Below, one piece after another: positions 8,342 through 17,578 of a stretch of DNA of 64,000 bases (positions within the stretch are counted from its first letter, which is position 1; each line of letters starts with the position of its first letter). This stretch comes from Spirochaetes bacterium GWE1_32_154 (GTDB taxonomy: Bacteria > Spirochaetota > GWE2-31-10): contig MIAY01000039.1 of assembly GCA_001829315.1 (NCBI GenBank), positions 1 to 64,000 of the forward strand, written 5' to 3'. Below the pieces are notes generated by a model. That model did no database searches. It was not told the DNA's origin and was given only the letters and a program-made list of their open reading frames with translations. Made by a program: the position numbers and the translations under genes.

Positions 8342-11215
8342 CTACTCCTTAAAAAGTCTTTCGGTAGTTGTTATTGCATATATTTTGTTATTTTCATCTA
8401 CGAGTGCGGTAGAGGTAAGCCACACTTCTAATACTTCACCTTTTTTTGAAATACGCTTCGAACGATATGTTTCTAAAATAGTAGAATGAGCGAGTTTCTC
8501 AATTATTTTTAATTCAGTTTTCTTTAAATCCTCTGGTATAATATCACTAATATTCATTGTAATCGCTTCTTCTTTGCTCCATCCGTACATTCTTTGCGCA
8601 CTCGGGTTCCATTCTATTATTTCACCTGTCATACTTTGAACTATAATAGCGTCATACGCATCACGAACTACTATTGCTAATTGTTGCAACATTTCATTAT
8701 TTATTAATATTTGATGAGCCTTTTTTATTTCTGTAATTTCAAAAAATGTAATAACTGCTCCGTCAATCATATTAGATGTTGTCCGATAAGGAAGAATACG
8801 CATAAGAAACCATGTATTGTTTTGTAACTCCATTTCGATTTCTTTTGAAATCAATGTATCTATAACTGTTTGTATATCTTTAATCATTGTATTGTATTTT
8901 AAGATATTAGTAACTATATGTTTGAGCGGTCTTCCGATATCAGTTTTAATAAGGTTTACTATTTTTGTTGCAGGAGGAGTAAATTTTCGAATATGTATCT
9001 CTAAGTCAACATATATTGTTGCTACACCTGTTGCTGCCATTAAATTATTCATATCATTATTAATTTGAAATAATTCTGCCATCTTAACTTGCATTTCATT
9101 ATTGACAGTTGATAACTCCTCATTAAGCGACTGCATTTCTTCTTTAGATGTCTCAAGCTCTTCATTAGTAGATTGTAATTCTTCATTTACGGATTGCATT
9201 TCCTCATTTGAAGATTTTAATTCTTCATTAGAGGTTGTCATTTCTTCCTGCATAGCTTTATAATAATCTTTATCATAGGTAAAATCGTTTTTTTCATTAT
9301 CATCTGCACCAGCAACTGAATCCGGTACTGTATCTTCAAACACAACCATAAATAATGATGCATTCAACTTTTTAATTTTAAGATTTACCAGAGTAAAATC
9401 TCCATTTGTTTTTACCCGCAGTTTGTTACAACTTACAGATTCGATTCCTTTATTTATAACTTTATGAAGCGCCGTAGTTAACTTCTGTTCCAACCCTTCG
9501 CGAGCCATTTTGATAATATTTCCATTAAAATCACCTTGAACCGATTCTAAATATTTACCGGTACGACCTGAAACATACAAAATCTCTTTTTTTTCATTTA
9601 CTACTACAAAAACAGTTGCATATTGTTTAATAAGACTCTGTTCGGCAATTTCCTTTACAGTGAGTTTTTTATCTGACATCTGTACTGATATATCAGGTTT
9701 TTTCATCAGATCAAGAAAATCTGATATGGAAGGAGATGTCTCTGTTTTTTCTGAATCTTTTTTATGATATATTTTAAACTTTCTGTCATATTCATCAAAC
9801 AGGTTAGTAAAATCTCCAATACTTTCCGATGTTCCAAGTATCAGAAATCCACCGGGATTTAAAGCATAATGAAACATGGGAAATACTTTTTTTTGAAGTT
9901 CACCTGTCATGTATATAAGACTATTTCGACAACTTATGATATCAATTTTAGAAAACGGCGGGTCTTTGATATAATTTTGTTCAGAAAAAATCAGCATATC
10001 ACGTATGCTTTTCTTAATTGTATAGGTATTAGTATCATGATTTAATGTAAAAAATCTTTCGAGTTGTTCTTTTGAGACATTAAGAGCTATATTTGCAGAA
10101 TATGTACCGGCTCTTGCAACCATCAATGCCTGAGAGTCAATATCTGTAGCAAATATCTGGATATGAATATTTTTTTTTAATTCCTCTATTTTTTCCTGGA
10201 AAAGTATGGCAATAGAATAAGCTTCTTCGCCGGTAGCACAGCCGGGTACCCATACTCTTATTGACTGATGTGGAGCTATATTTGTACAAATTTTTTTAAT
10301 AATTGTATCATTAATTACTTCAAATGCCTGAGTATCACGAAAAAAATTTGTTACGCTAATCAGCATGTCTTTAAAAAGCAGTTTAGCTTCATCTTTATTA
10401 TTTTGTAAATAAATAACATAGTCTTTAATAGTATTAATTTGATTAATATCCATTCGCCGTTCTATACGCCGATAAATCGTACTTCGTTTATAGAGTGAAA
10501 AATCATGGCCCATTTCAAAACGTAAAATCACAAATATTTTTTCTATTGAATTCTTTTTATCCATTATATCGTAATTATCTATTGATTTAATTTCACTGGT
10601 GTAACCTGCGTTTAAATTCATTAAGTGCCCGATCATTTTTTCCGGGGGTAAAACAAAGTCAACAATGCCACTTTCAATTGCACTGACTGGCATACCGTTA
10701 AACTCAGCTGTTTCAGGCTCCTGCACAATTGTTGTACCGCCGGCATTTTTTATATCTTGTAAACCGAGTGTGCCATCACTACCTGTTCCTGAAAGAATAA
10801 CACCAATAGCCTGATATCCGAGCTCTTCTGCTAGAGAGTTAAAGAAAAAGTTAATCGGCAAACGAAAACCTTTACGAATAGTTGGTATAAGAAGTTGAAG
10901 CTTGCCATGCAGGATAGCAAGATCTTTATTTGGCGGTATTATATAAACATTATCTGCTAATACTTCCATTCCATCTTCAATTTCATGTACATTCATATCG
11001 GTATAACGATTAATAATTTCCGGCAGTAAACTTTTATATTCAGGAGATAAATGTTGTATTAAAACAAAAGCCATCCCTGTTTTTTCACCAGATGCCATAC
11101 CGGAAAAAAAGGATTCAAATGCTGATAACCCGCCCGCTGATGCACCGATAGCAACAATACGGATTTCCTGTTTATTTGTTTTTACTTTTTTAGTTAATTC
11201 ATTTTTTTTATGCAT
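8342..11215 (-). CDS. CheB-CheR fusion with PAS domains
   Basis: About 957 residues. An N-terminal CheB methylesterase domain (about 18-205) shows the Ser-His-Asp triad regions GASAGG, LIQHLSPEYKS and GTGSDGTLG, with no receiver domain. A CheR methyltransferase follows (about 220-490; VWVPGCATGEEAYSIAIL, CRNSLIYM). Next comes a long coiled coil of repeated SNEELQSTNEEL-type heptads (about 650-730), then two PAS domains. No kinase domain is visible. Such hybrids are thought to couple receptor-type methylation chemistry to PAS sensing. The ATG at 11215 has AGGTGA 5 nt before it; a GTG three codons earlier lies inside that site. No other chemotaxis gene is nearby. Confidence 0.85.
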   Translation of the reverse strand: MHKKNELTKKVKTNKQEIRIVAIGASAGGLSAFESFFSGMASGEKTGMAFVLIQHLSPEYKSLLPEIINRYTDMNVHEIEDGMEVLADNVYIIPPNKDLAILHGKLQLLIPTIRKGFRLPINFFFNSLAEELGYQAIGVILSGTGSDGTLGLQDIKNAGGTTIVQEPETAEFNGMPVSAIESGIVDFVLPPEKMIGHLMNLNAGYTSEIKSIDNYDIMDKKNSIEKIFVILRFEMGHDFSLYKRSTIYRRIERRMDINQINTIKDYVIYLQNNKDEAKLLFKDMLISVTNFFRDTQAFEVINDTIIKKICTNIAPHQSIRVWVPGCATGEEAYSIAILFQEKIEELKKNIHIQIFATDIDSQALMVARAGTYSANIALNVSKEQLERFFTLNHDTNTYTIKKSIRDMLIFSEQNYIKDPPFSKIDIISCRNSLIYMTGELQKKVFPMFHYALNPGGFLILGTSESIGDFTNLFDEYDRKFKIYHKKDSEKTETSPSISDFLDLMKKPDISVQMSDKKLTVKEIAEQSLIKQYATVFVVVNEKKEILYVSGRTGKYLESVQGDFNGNIIKMAREGLEQKLTTALHKVINKGIESVSCNKLRVKTNGDFTLVNLKIKKLNASLFMVVFEDTVPDSVAGADDNEKNDFTYDKDYYKAMQEEMTTSNEELKSSNEEMQSVNEELQSTNEELETSKEEMQSLNEELSTVNNEMQVKMAELFQINNDMNNLMAATGVATIYVDLEIHIRKFTPPATKIVNLIKTDIGRPLKHIVTNILKYNTMIKDIQTVIDTLISKEIEMELQNNTWFLMRILPYRTTSNMIDGAVITFFEITEIKKAHQILINNEMLQQLAIVVRDAYDAIIVQSMTGEIIEWNPSAQRMYGWSKEEAITMNISDIIPEDLKKTELKIIEKLAHSTILETYRSKRISKKGEVLEVWLTSTALVDENNKIYAITTTERLFKE

Positions 11216-11246
11216 ACATCTCACCTTTTTTAATAACTATGCTTTA

Positions 11247-11296
11247 GAGGTTCTTGCAAAAATACTCTTTTTATCTTGAAATTGTGCAAGAACCTC
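11247..11296 (+). repeat. Dispersed palindromic repeat, short form (copy 2)
   Basis: A 50-nt unit, GAGGTTCTTGCAAAAAT to TTGTGCAAGAACCTC. It differs from copy 1 in the arms in a compensatory way (GAGGTTC at one end, GAACCTC at the other), which preserves pairing. It lies between the CheB-CheR gene start and the hipB relic. Confidence 0.85.
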
Positions 11297-11462
11297 TTTA
11301 ATTAGCGTAATAAAATTGTTACCATATTCAAGTTATTATTATTTAAAGATTAATGAGAATAAAATTATCGAAATAAGCTGTATATGTAATTGTATAGATT
11401 GTATCACATAAACTTTAAACAGTATAGTATGAAGTAATAATAAGTGGATTTGCATGACGTTC

Positions 11463-11625
11463 ACCTGATTAACTTTATCAAGACGAAGTGTCTTTTTGCC
11501 CTGTTCGAGTTCTCTTATGAACTGCAATCCTGAAACTAACTTTTGGGCAAGCTCAATTTGTGTCAAGTGAAGAGATTTTCTGGCAGTTTTATAGATTCAC
11601 TTAAGATAGTTTTTAATTAATCAAC
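11463..11625 (-). pseudogene. Broken second copy of hipB
   Basis: Minus-strand sequence closely matching hipB at 7990-8152: the codons for TQIELA, the FIRELEQGK region and LRLDK are all recognisable, as is the start region (AGTTTTTAATTAATCAAC against AGTTTTCATAATAAACTCC). The start codon is lost, a small deletion breaks the first helix (TCTGGCAGTTTTATAG against TCTGCGCAGTTTTATAAAG), and homology ends near LRLDKVNQ. The palindromic operator is not kept upstream. It is not expected to make a product. Confidence 0.75.
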
Positions 11626-11811
11626 TATTGACTAACCGATAAACAGGAATTATACTATTTTATACTCGAATTTTTGTTAGAATCTCTATTTATAGAGCTT
11701 TTTATCAATTTTTGATTTAACTGTCAAATATGTCACCGGGCATTGCTTATGTCAGCAGTTTTTTATTCAGTTCCATGATATATTGTTAGTAAAAAGTGTA
11801 GGAGTTATGAT

Positions 11812-12444
11812 GTGGAGCTACAAGTAAATGTATCTTTAAAAAATGTTCAATTTTCTTTTAAAAGTTTAACAGAACATGATGGATTTTCCAGAATAAGTAA
11901 GATTAAAAAATTTCAGAATGTACATATACTAAGTGCATCACTTTTAAACTGGATTGGGTTTTTCTTTGTTTTAAGTATCCTGCTATTTTTAATAGGATAT
12001 GTATTGTACGCCATATCATTAAAATATACTATGATTATCAAAGATTTTTTGTCATTTGATATAATAATGTGGGGCTTGCTTGTGTTTATAATTATACTGT
12101 TTTTAGGGCTTATTTCTATGATTCTTGAAATATGGGATAGCCTATATAACGCACTTTATTTTTCCCGTTGCAGTAAAGAAGGTTATAATCCTTATGGTTT
12201 AGCTTTATTAGAAGAAGGTCTCTATTTACGAGAATCATGGAATAGTTTTACATTTATTCCCCGGGAACGGGTTATAGATGCTTATACCAGTACACATGCT
12301 TCGTCAGGCGGAAATGCCCCTTTGAACCGACTATTTATCGGATACATTGATGGTGAAAAAGAGTGCAGTATTCAAACTACTATATTTGACTATACTGATT
12401 TTGGACATATAATTAAAGGTATAAATAACTGGACTAAGAAATAG
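11812..12444 (+). CDS. Small membrane protein, unknown function
   Basis: 210 residues with two strong membrane segments (about 47-70 and 80-105) and a soluble C-terminal part (about 125-210) that may be a PH-like domain (LYLRESWNSFTFIPRERVIDAYTS reads as two strands). No family is recognised. The start is GTG 11812 with an AGGAG site 7 nt upstream; two overlapping ATGs at 11807 and 11810 are out of frame. The next gene follows after 9 nt, and a third 21 nt beyond that, so 11812-15564 is probably one operon. Confidence 0.6.
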   Translation: MELQVNVSLKNVQFSFKSLTEHDGFSRISKIKKFQNVHILSASLLNWIGFFFVLSILLFLIGYVLYAISLKYTMIIKDFLSFDIIMWGLLVFIIILFLGLISMILEIWDSLYNALYFSRCSKEGYNPYGLALLEEGLYLRESWNSFTFIPRERVIDAYTSTHASSGGNAPLNRLFIGYIDGEKECSIQTTIFDYTDFGHIIKGINNWTKK

Positions 12445-12453
12445 GAGTATACT

Positions 12454-13092
12454 ATGGGAAAATGGATAACATTATTATGTTTTATAATTTTGGATTTTAT
12501 GTTTTTTCGTTTTATTTTTATGCCTTTTTATCAGGATTATAAGGATTATGAAAGCCTGACAGTAAAAGATTTTACTATAGACGACTACGAAAAATTAAAT
12601 AAAAATGATACTCCGGCTTTTTTGCATTTAGCAGATGGGGAGGTTCAAATTGAATCATGTGGGGTTTATGAAGAGACACAAAATTTTTCTGGAAAAATTA
12701 AATGGCTTCACTCATTTGCTTATCCGGTCGTAAAAACAGGACTCTGGAAAAATGTGAATGAACCGGTTTTAGTGTGGGTCGTTTTATCGGATGAAGAAGA
12801 ACATAAGATGGATTGGAAGAAGTGGATGGATTCAGAAAGACTTTTTAAACAATATCAGCTTGAGTGGATGGATAGACCGGATAGTAACATAAAAGCAATT
12901 GATATCGTTGTAAAACGTGAAGGGCTGATACCTGTTCAACCGGCTGCTTTATATATAATTAAGCCCGTTTTCCAAAAGGGTGATTTTACCGCTGTAAAAA
13001 GATTACTTATGATAATCGGTGCAATTAATTTTATTTTTTTAATGCTGTTACTTAGACTTTTTGTTTTAAAAAATAATAATAGTCGTTCTTAA
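12454..13092 (+). CDS. Membrane-anchored protein, unknown function
   Basis: 212 residues: an N-terminal membrane segment (about 5-25), an extracytoplasmic or cytoplasmic soluble middle of about 150 residues with several Trp and acidic patches (VLVWVVLSDEEEHKMDWKKW), and a C-terminal membrane helix (about 185-205) followed by a short basic tail. The layout resembles GIDE/E3-like two-helix membrane proteins, but no signature is convincing. The GGAG site is well placed. Confidence 0.55.
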   Translation: MGKWITLLCFIILDFMFFRFIFMPFYQDYKDYESLTVKDFTIDDYEKLNKNDTPAFLHLADGEVQIESCGVYEETQNFSGKIKWLHSFAYPVVKTGLWKNVNEPVLVWVVLSDEEEHKMDWKKWMDSERLFKQYQLEWMDRPDSNIKAIDIVVKREGLIPVQPAALYIIKPVFQKGDFTAVKRLLMIIGAINFIFLMLLLRLFVLKNNNSRS

Positions 13093-13113
13093 AAACATAA
13101 ATAAAGGATGTGT

Positions 13114-15564
13114 ATGTATATCAGAAAAGACATTCTATTTATTATTTTACTTACTATTTTCACTTGTTTTTTTCTTGTATCTGCATATTCCTTTCCTGTG
13201 GCAACTTCATTTACTGATGCCTACAAGAAAGCACAAGCCGGACAAAACCCGGAAGAAAGGGTGTATTACTGGGAACAGGCACAGAAATTATATACAAGCC
13301 AATATAAAACCACGTATCTTGAGACAGTGCATAAAATGCTTGCTTACGGATATTATGAATTATCTCAACCGTTTTTTAATGAATACAAAAATAACATAAC
13401 AGATGTTCATGCTTATAAATCAGCCGAAATGTATTTAAAGAAAAGCGTGGAAGTGAACTCTCCTTATTTTTATCCTGAAAACTGGTTATGGAGTCTTTTT
13501 GAAATTGCCGGTAATTTCGAAACCGCTCTGGGATATTATTCAGAAAGGATCAATGTGTATCCTAAAAGACCGCACGCTTATTTTTTCAGGGCGAAATGTC
13601 TTGTTTCTCTGAATAGGGAAGAAAAAAACATTGAGGAAGATTTTAACCGCTCGATTTTGTTGTTTAACAATCTAATAGATTCCGGAACGCTTTCGGATGA
13701 TTTGATACAGTCTGCAAAACAGAATATTATTAAAGCATTACAAACTTTATGCACATTACATTTACAGAAATATAACTTTCCGGAATTGTATGAAAAATCA
13801 AGTCTTTTATTACAGTATACTTCGGATTATTCAAACTACGAAACAGCTTTTATAGCATTTCAAGTCTTAATGTTCAAAGAACTAACTGCTTACGCCAATG
13901 GTCACTATGCAGAAGCAATCAAATATCACGAAGCTGCTGCTGAAATTGTTACTCAAAACAGTAAGATAGCTACTATGGCAAATAAAAATAATTATTTTAA
14001 CAATCGGCTCGATTTAATACAGGTGCATGCTAAATTACAAAAAAATACATCTGCCATAATTCATACAATACTTGTACAGCCAATTTCAAAAACAATCATA
14101 CATGAAGTGGACTATCATATTACCGGAAAATTAATTAAAATTCAGACTGAAATTACTGCTCACATGTTAGAATTAGCACAAATTCGCCATCAGGTAATGA
14201 AAAAAGATATTGAAGCAATGAGCAATGGGGCATTAAGTCTTGATTTTACCTACTCAGACGAACCGCTACAAGTTGATTCAGTTGAATATTGGTATTATAA
14301 CGGTAAGACGATGATTAGTCCTGATATTTCAAAAGCACAAATCCAGGCAAAACCTGAATTCTGGTATGATACGGTAAAGAATTTCGATAGTGTTCTTTTC
14401 TATTGGAATAGCGGTTCTATTTCTCCGGTATCTACAGGAGGAGTAATGTCATCACCGTATGATAAAACTGCCATCCGGGGAAGAGTGAGTATTCCATTAA
14501 ACAAGCTTTTATCAGATTGGCATAATACATTATTGCTCCATGAATTTTTTCATATTGTTGAATACAGATATAATCTTTCTCCTGTTCATGCCTATCTACA
14601 GGAAATTCATACAGTCGGATTTGATTATATTCCCGGGAATGAAGCGGGCAGGATTTCCAAAGAAATTGAATATTATTGGCATGCTTTTAAAGATATAACC
14701 GGTAAAAATAATTGGGAAAACCTGTCTTTTATTCAAAACTATCCTGAACCTCAGTATAATACGACATTAATTAATTCAAAAAGCCAATTGAATCGGGAGT
14801 ATTCCGAGGGATTAAGCGACCGGGAATATAAACAATCTTACAATGCGGTATTATCAAGAATTCCTGAAAAAGTACAAGAGATTAATGTACCAACTTCTGG
14901 ACAATCTGCACAATTTGTTTTTTTCTCTGATGCTCATGTTGAATCAGAAAATCACCCGGTTTTAAAAGTATTTCCATCGTTTATTACAGAAAAAGATGAT
15001 TTTATTATAAGTGGTGGTGATAATGTTGTAGACTCAAGAATTGAAAAACAGCAAAATGCTTTTCTAACATTGATGAAAACAATAAATTTACCATATTATT
15101 CGGCAATCGGGAATCATGATGCCTTCGGTGATCCCAAGGCGTTTCAATTCATTCAGGAATTTAAAAATACCATACAGATTCTTCATGCAGGAGATGTTGA
15201 TATTTTGTTTATCGATTCTGCTTCGGGGATACTAAGTGATGAACAGATACATCTGATACATGATACACTCCAATTAAACCCCGGGGCAATAATTGTAAGT
15301 CATGTAAACTTTTTTTCAGAATCAGGAGCCGGGAAACCACAGATGATTGTTAATGAGAAAAGAGCTCTTTTAAAAATTTTCAAACAATATAATGTGCCAC
15401 TTGTTCTTACAGGTCATAGTCATCAATTGTATGATATCACGGTAGAAGGTATACGATTTTTAGGTGTACCCGATTTTTATAGTCAGCGAGCAACTTTTTT
15501 TAGAGTATTCAAAAGGAATAATGCATTTTTTGTAGATATTATACCTGTTAAAAGCGGGAAATAA
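13114..15564 (+). CDS. Exported TPR / HEXXH-motif / calcineurin-like phosphoesterase fusion
   Basis: About 816 residues with a signal peptide (ending near SAYS). Residues about 30-330 look like TPR-type helical pairs. Residues 476-480 are HEFFH within TLLLHEFFHIVEYRYN, a gluzincin-style zinc site, with acidic residues (NEAGRISKEIEYYWH) about 50 residues on. The last 220 residues are a complete metallophosphoesterase: SDAH (606), GGDN (636), GNHD (about 666-669), SHVNFF and GHSH (767-770). It is therefore probably a two-enzyme periplasmic or secreted protein; substrates unknown. ATG 13114 has AAAGGA 5 nt upstream and is preferred over ATG 13108, which touches that site. Confidence 0.75.
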   Translation: MYIRKDILFIILLTIFTCFFLVSAYSFPVATSFTDAYKKAQAGQNPEERVYYWEQAQKLYTSQYKTTYLETVHKMLAYGYYELSQPFFNEYKNNITDVHAYKSAEMYLKKSVEVNSPYFYPENWLWSLFEIAGNFETALGYYSERINVYPKRPHAYFFRAKCLVSLNREEKNIEEDFNRSILLFNNLIDSGTLSDDLIQSAKQNIIKALQTLCTLHLQKYNFPELYEKSSLLLQYTSDYSNYETAFIAFQVLMFKELTAYANGHYAEAIKYHEAAAEIVTQNSKIATMANKNNYFNNRLDLIQVHAKLQKNTSAIIHTILVQPISKTIIHEVDYHITGKLIKIQTEITAHMLELAQIRHQVMKKDIEAMSNGALSLDFTYSDEPLQVDSVEYWYYNGKTMISPDISKAQIQAKPEFWYDTVKNFDSVLFYWNSGSISPVSTGGVMSSPYDKTAIRGRVSIPLNKLLSDWHNTLLLHEFFHIVEYRYNLSPVHAYLQEIHTVGFDYIPGNEAGRISKEIEYYWHAFKDITGKNNWENLSFIQNYPEPQYNTTLINSKSQLNREYSEGLSDREYKQSYNAVLSRIPEKVQEINVPTSGQSAQFVFFSDAHVESENHPVLKVFPSFITEKDDFIISGGDNVVDSRIEKQQNAFLTLMKTINLPYYSAIGNHDAFGDPKAFQFIQEFKNTIQILHAGDVDILFIDSASGILSDEQIHLIHDTLQLNPGAIIVSHVNFFSESGAGKPQMIVNEKRALLKIFKQYNVPLVLTGHSHQLYDITVEGIRFLGVPDFYSQRATFFRVFKRNNAFFVDIIPVKSGK

Positions 15565-15611
15565 GGAAATAAGGAAATAGAAGGAATTTGAATCATTTTC
15601 AAAAAGCACTA

Positions 15612-15640
15612 TTGACATTACATAAATCAAAAACTATAAT
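15612..15640 (+). promoter_or_regulatory. Consensus sigma70 promoter, probably giving a leaderless mRNA
   Basis: TTGACA (15612-15617), exactly 17 nt, TATAAT (15635-15640). Only six bases separate the -10 box from ATG 15647, so the expected transcription start falls on or next to the start codon, and there is no ribosome binding site. Confidence 0.8.
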
Positions 15641-15646
15641 TACACA

Positions 15647-16540
15647 ATGTCAGAAAATATAATTGAAGTACATAATTTAAAAAAAATCTACCCGAAAAAT
15701 ATTGTTGCTGTTAATGATATTTCTTTTCAGGTAAAAAAAGGGATATGTTTCGGTTTACTGGGTCCAAACGGTGCCGGTAAAACAACAACAATTGAAATGA
15801 TGGAAGGCATTTTAAAGCCGACATCAGGTAAGATTCTATTCAAAGGTGAACTAATTGACAAACGATTTAAAGAGCAAGTCGGTATTCAATTTCAAAACAC
15901 ATCTATTCAGGATTTTCTAACAGTTAGAGATACTTTAAAACTTTTTCTTTCATTATATTTAAAAGTAAAACCTTTAGATGAGATTATAGAAATATGTTCA
16001 TTACATGATATTATTGATAGAGACACCAAAAAACTTTCCGGCGGACAAAAACAACGAATGCTTTTAGGTATTGCTTTAATTAACGATCCGGAATTATTAT
16101 TTCTTGATGAACCGACAACCGGACTTGATCCTCAAGCCCGAAGAAATTTTTGGGAACTTATCAGAAACATAAAAAAATCAGGAAAAACTATCATTTTAAC
16201 AACACATTATATGGATGAAGCTGAAGTTCTCTGTGATGAAATAGCGATTATGGATCAAGGGAAAATAATCGTTCAGGAAAAACCGGAAATCCTGCTAAAA
16301 GAGAATTTTTGCGGAGCATTTGTTACAATACCTTATCATTCAGATTATGAAAGAATTGTAAATACCCTCAATTGGAATATCAAAATTGATTCAAATAGTA
16401 TTCAAATTCAATGTGTTGATATTGATGAAGTTCTTACTATTTTATTACGAAATAAAATCCCTTTAACCGGCTTAAAAATTGATGAACCAAATCTTGAAGA
16501 TCTTTTTATAAAACTAACCGGATCTTCATTACGATTATAA
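15647..16540 (+). CDS. ABC-2 type transporter, ATP-binding subunit
   Basis: 297 residues. Walker A GPNGAGKTTT (about 39-48), Q-loop FQNTSIQDF, signature LSGGQKQR (about 133-140), Walker B LLFLDEPTTGLD and H-loop TTHYMDEAE are all intact. A C-terminal extension of about 80 residues resembles the DrrA/NatA class, which powers export of drugs, lipids or ions. It pairs with the permease 19 nt downstream. The gene starts right behind a consensus promoter and lacks a Shine-Dalgarno site. Confidence 0.88.
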   Translation: MSENIIEVHNLKKIYPKNIVAVNDISFQVKKGICFGLLGPNGAGKTTTIEMMEGILKPTSGKILFKGELIDKRFKEQVGIQFQNTSIQDFLTVRDTLKLFLSLYLKVKPLDEIIEICSLHDIIDRDTKKLSGGQKQRMLLGIALINDPELLFLDEPTTGLDPQARRNFWELIRNIKKSGKTIILTTHYMDEAEVLCDEIAIMDQGKIIVQEKPEILLKENFCGAFVTIPYHSDYERIVNTLNWNIKIDSNSIQIQCVDIDEVLTILLRNKIPLTGLKIDEPNLEDLFIKLTGSSLRL

Positions 16541-16559
16541 TTTTTGTAAAGGATGATTG

Positions 16560-17561
16560 ATGAAAAAATTTTTAGCAATTTTTATGGCAAGAAATAAAGA
16601 ATTCTTTAAAGATACCGGAACACTTATCTGGGTAATTTTATTTCCAATAGTTATGATTACAGGGTTATCTCTTGCTCTTTCTGATAATAACAAACCGTTA
16701 TATAAAATAGGTATAATCGGAACATATAATGAATCAGCTGATTTTTTTCAAACAAAATATTTGCAGTACATCAATTATGACTCGGAAGATGAAGCCATTT
16801 TAAAATTGTCACATCATCAGATAGACTTTCTTATTAACATACATAAAAATGAATATTGGATGAATTCAGATTCATCGAAAGGTTATATTGTTGAAAAACT
16901 TTTCGAAATTACCGGTTATTCTCAATCTTTCATAAAACATATCGTAACCGGTAAAGCGATACGATATGTTGACTGGGTTTTTCCCGGGGTAATTGCTATG
17001 AATATTATGATGAATTCTTTATTCGGCGTCGGATTCGTTATCGTTCGTTACCGGAAAAACGGTGTTCTAAAAAGGCTTAAAGCAACACCGCTTAATTCAT
17101 TTGAATTTATTACGGGGCAAATATTCTCAAGACTTTTTATTGTTGTTACTATAAATTCTTTTGTATTTTTAATTTGCAATTTATTTTTAAAGTTTGTAAT
17201 AGTCGGTTCATTATTCAATATGCTATTAATTACAATATTAGGCTCATTTTGCCATATTTCACTTGGATTGTTATTTTCATGCCGTTTTAAAAGTGAAGAA
17301 CTTGCTAATGGTGTAATAAATCTGGTTTCCTGGCCAATGATGATGTTTAGCGGAATCTGGTTTTCATTAGAGGGAGCACCATCTATACTTTCTAAAATTG
17401 CCAATATATTTCCACTAACGCATTTTGTTACAGCTCTAAGAAAAATTATGCTTGAAGGTGCATCGTTAACTGGAGTAATTAATCATATAATAATACTTGT
17501 TGTAATGTCTGTAGTATTTCTTATTTCAGGTTCTTATCTTTTTAAATGGGATGAAAACTGA
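16560..17561 (+). CDS. ABC-2 type transporter permease
   Basis: 333 residues. One N-terminal membrane helix (about 20-40), an extracytoplasmic loop of about 100 residues, then five helices (about 140-330), the standard ABC2_membrane layout. The motif region RLKATPLNSFEFITGQIFSRL fits ABC-2 permeases. Start ATG 16560, with AAAGGA 7 nt upstream. It works with the preceding ATPase; cargo unknown. Confidence 0.82.
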   Translation: MKKFLAIFMARNKEFFKDTGTLIWVILFPIVMITGLSLALSDNNKPLYKIGIIGTYNESADFFQTKYLQYINYDSEDEAILKLSHHQIDFLINIHKNEYWMNSDSSKGYIVEKLFEITGYSQSFIKHIVTGKAIRYVDWVFPGVIAMNIMMNSLFGVGFVIVRYRKNGVLKRLKATPLNSFEFITGQIFSRLFIVVTINSFVFLICNLFLKFVIVGSLFNMLLITILGSFCHISLGLLFSCRFKSEELANGVINLVSWPMMMFSGIWFSLEGAPSILSKIANIFPLTHFVTALRKIMLEGASLTGVINHIIILVVMSVVFLISGSYLFKWDEN

Positions 17562-17578
17562 TTACCGGGAGGTGTTGA

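Noticed and set aside
11339-11566. 75-residue HTH protein on the minus strand
   Set aside because: It is the out-of-context tail of the broken hipB copy followed by unrelated AT-rich sequence, without a proper start.
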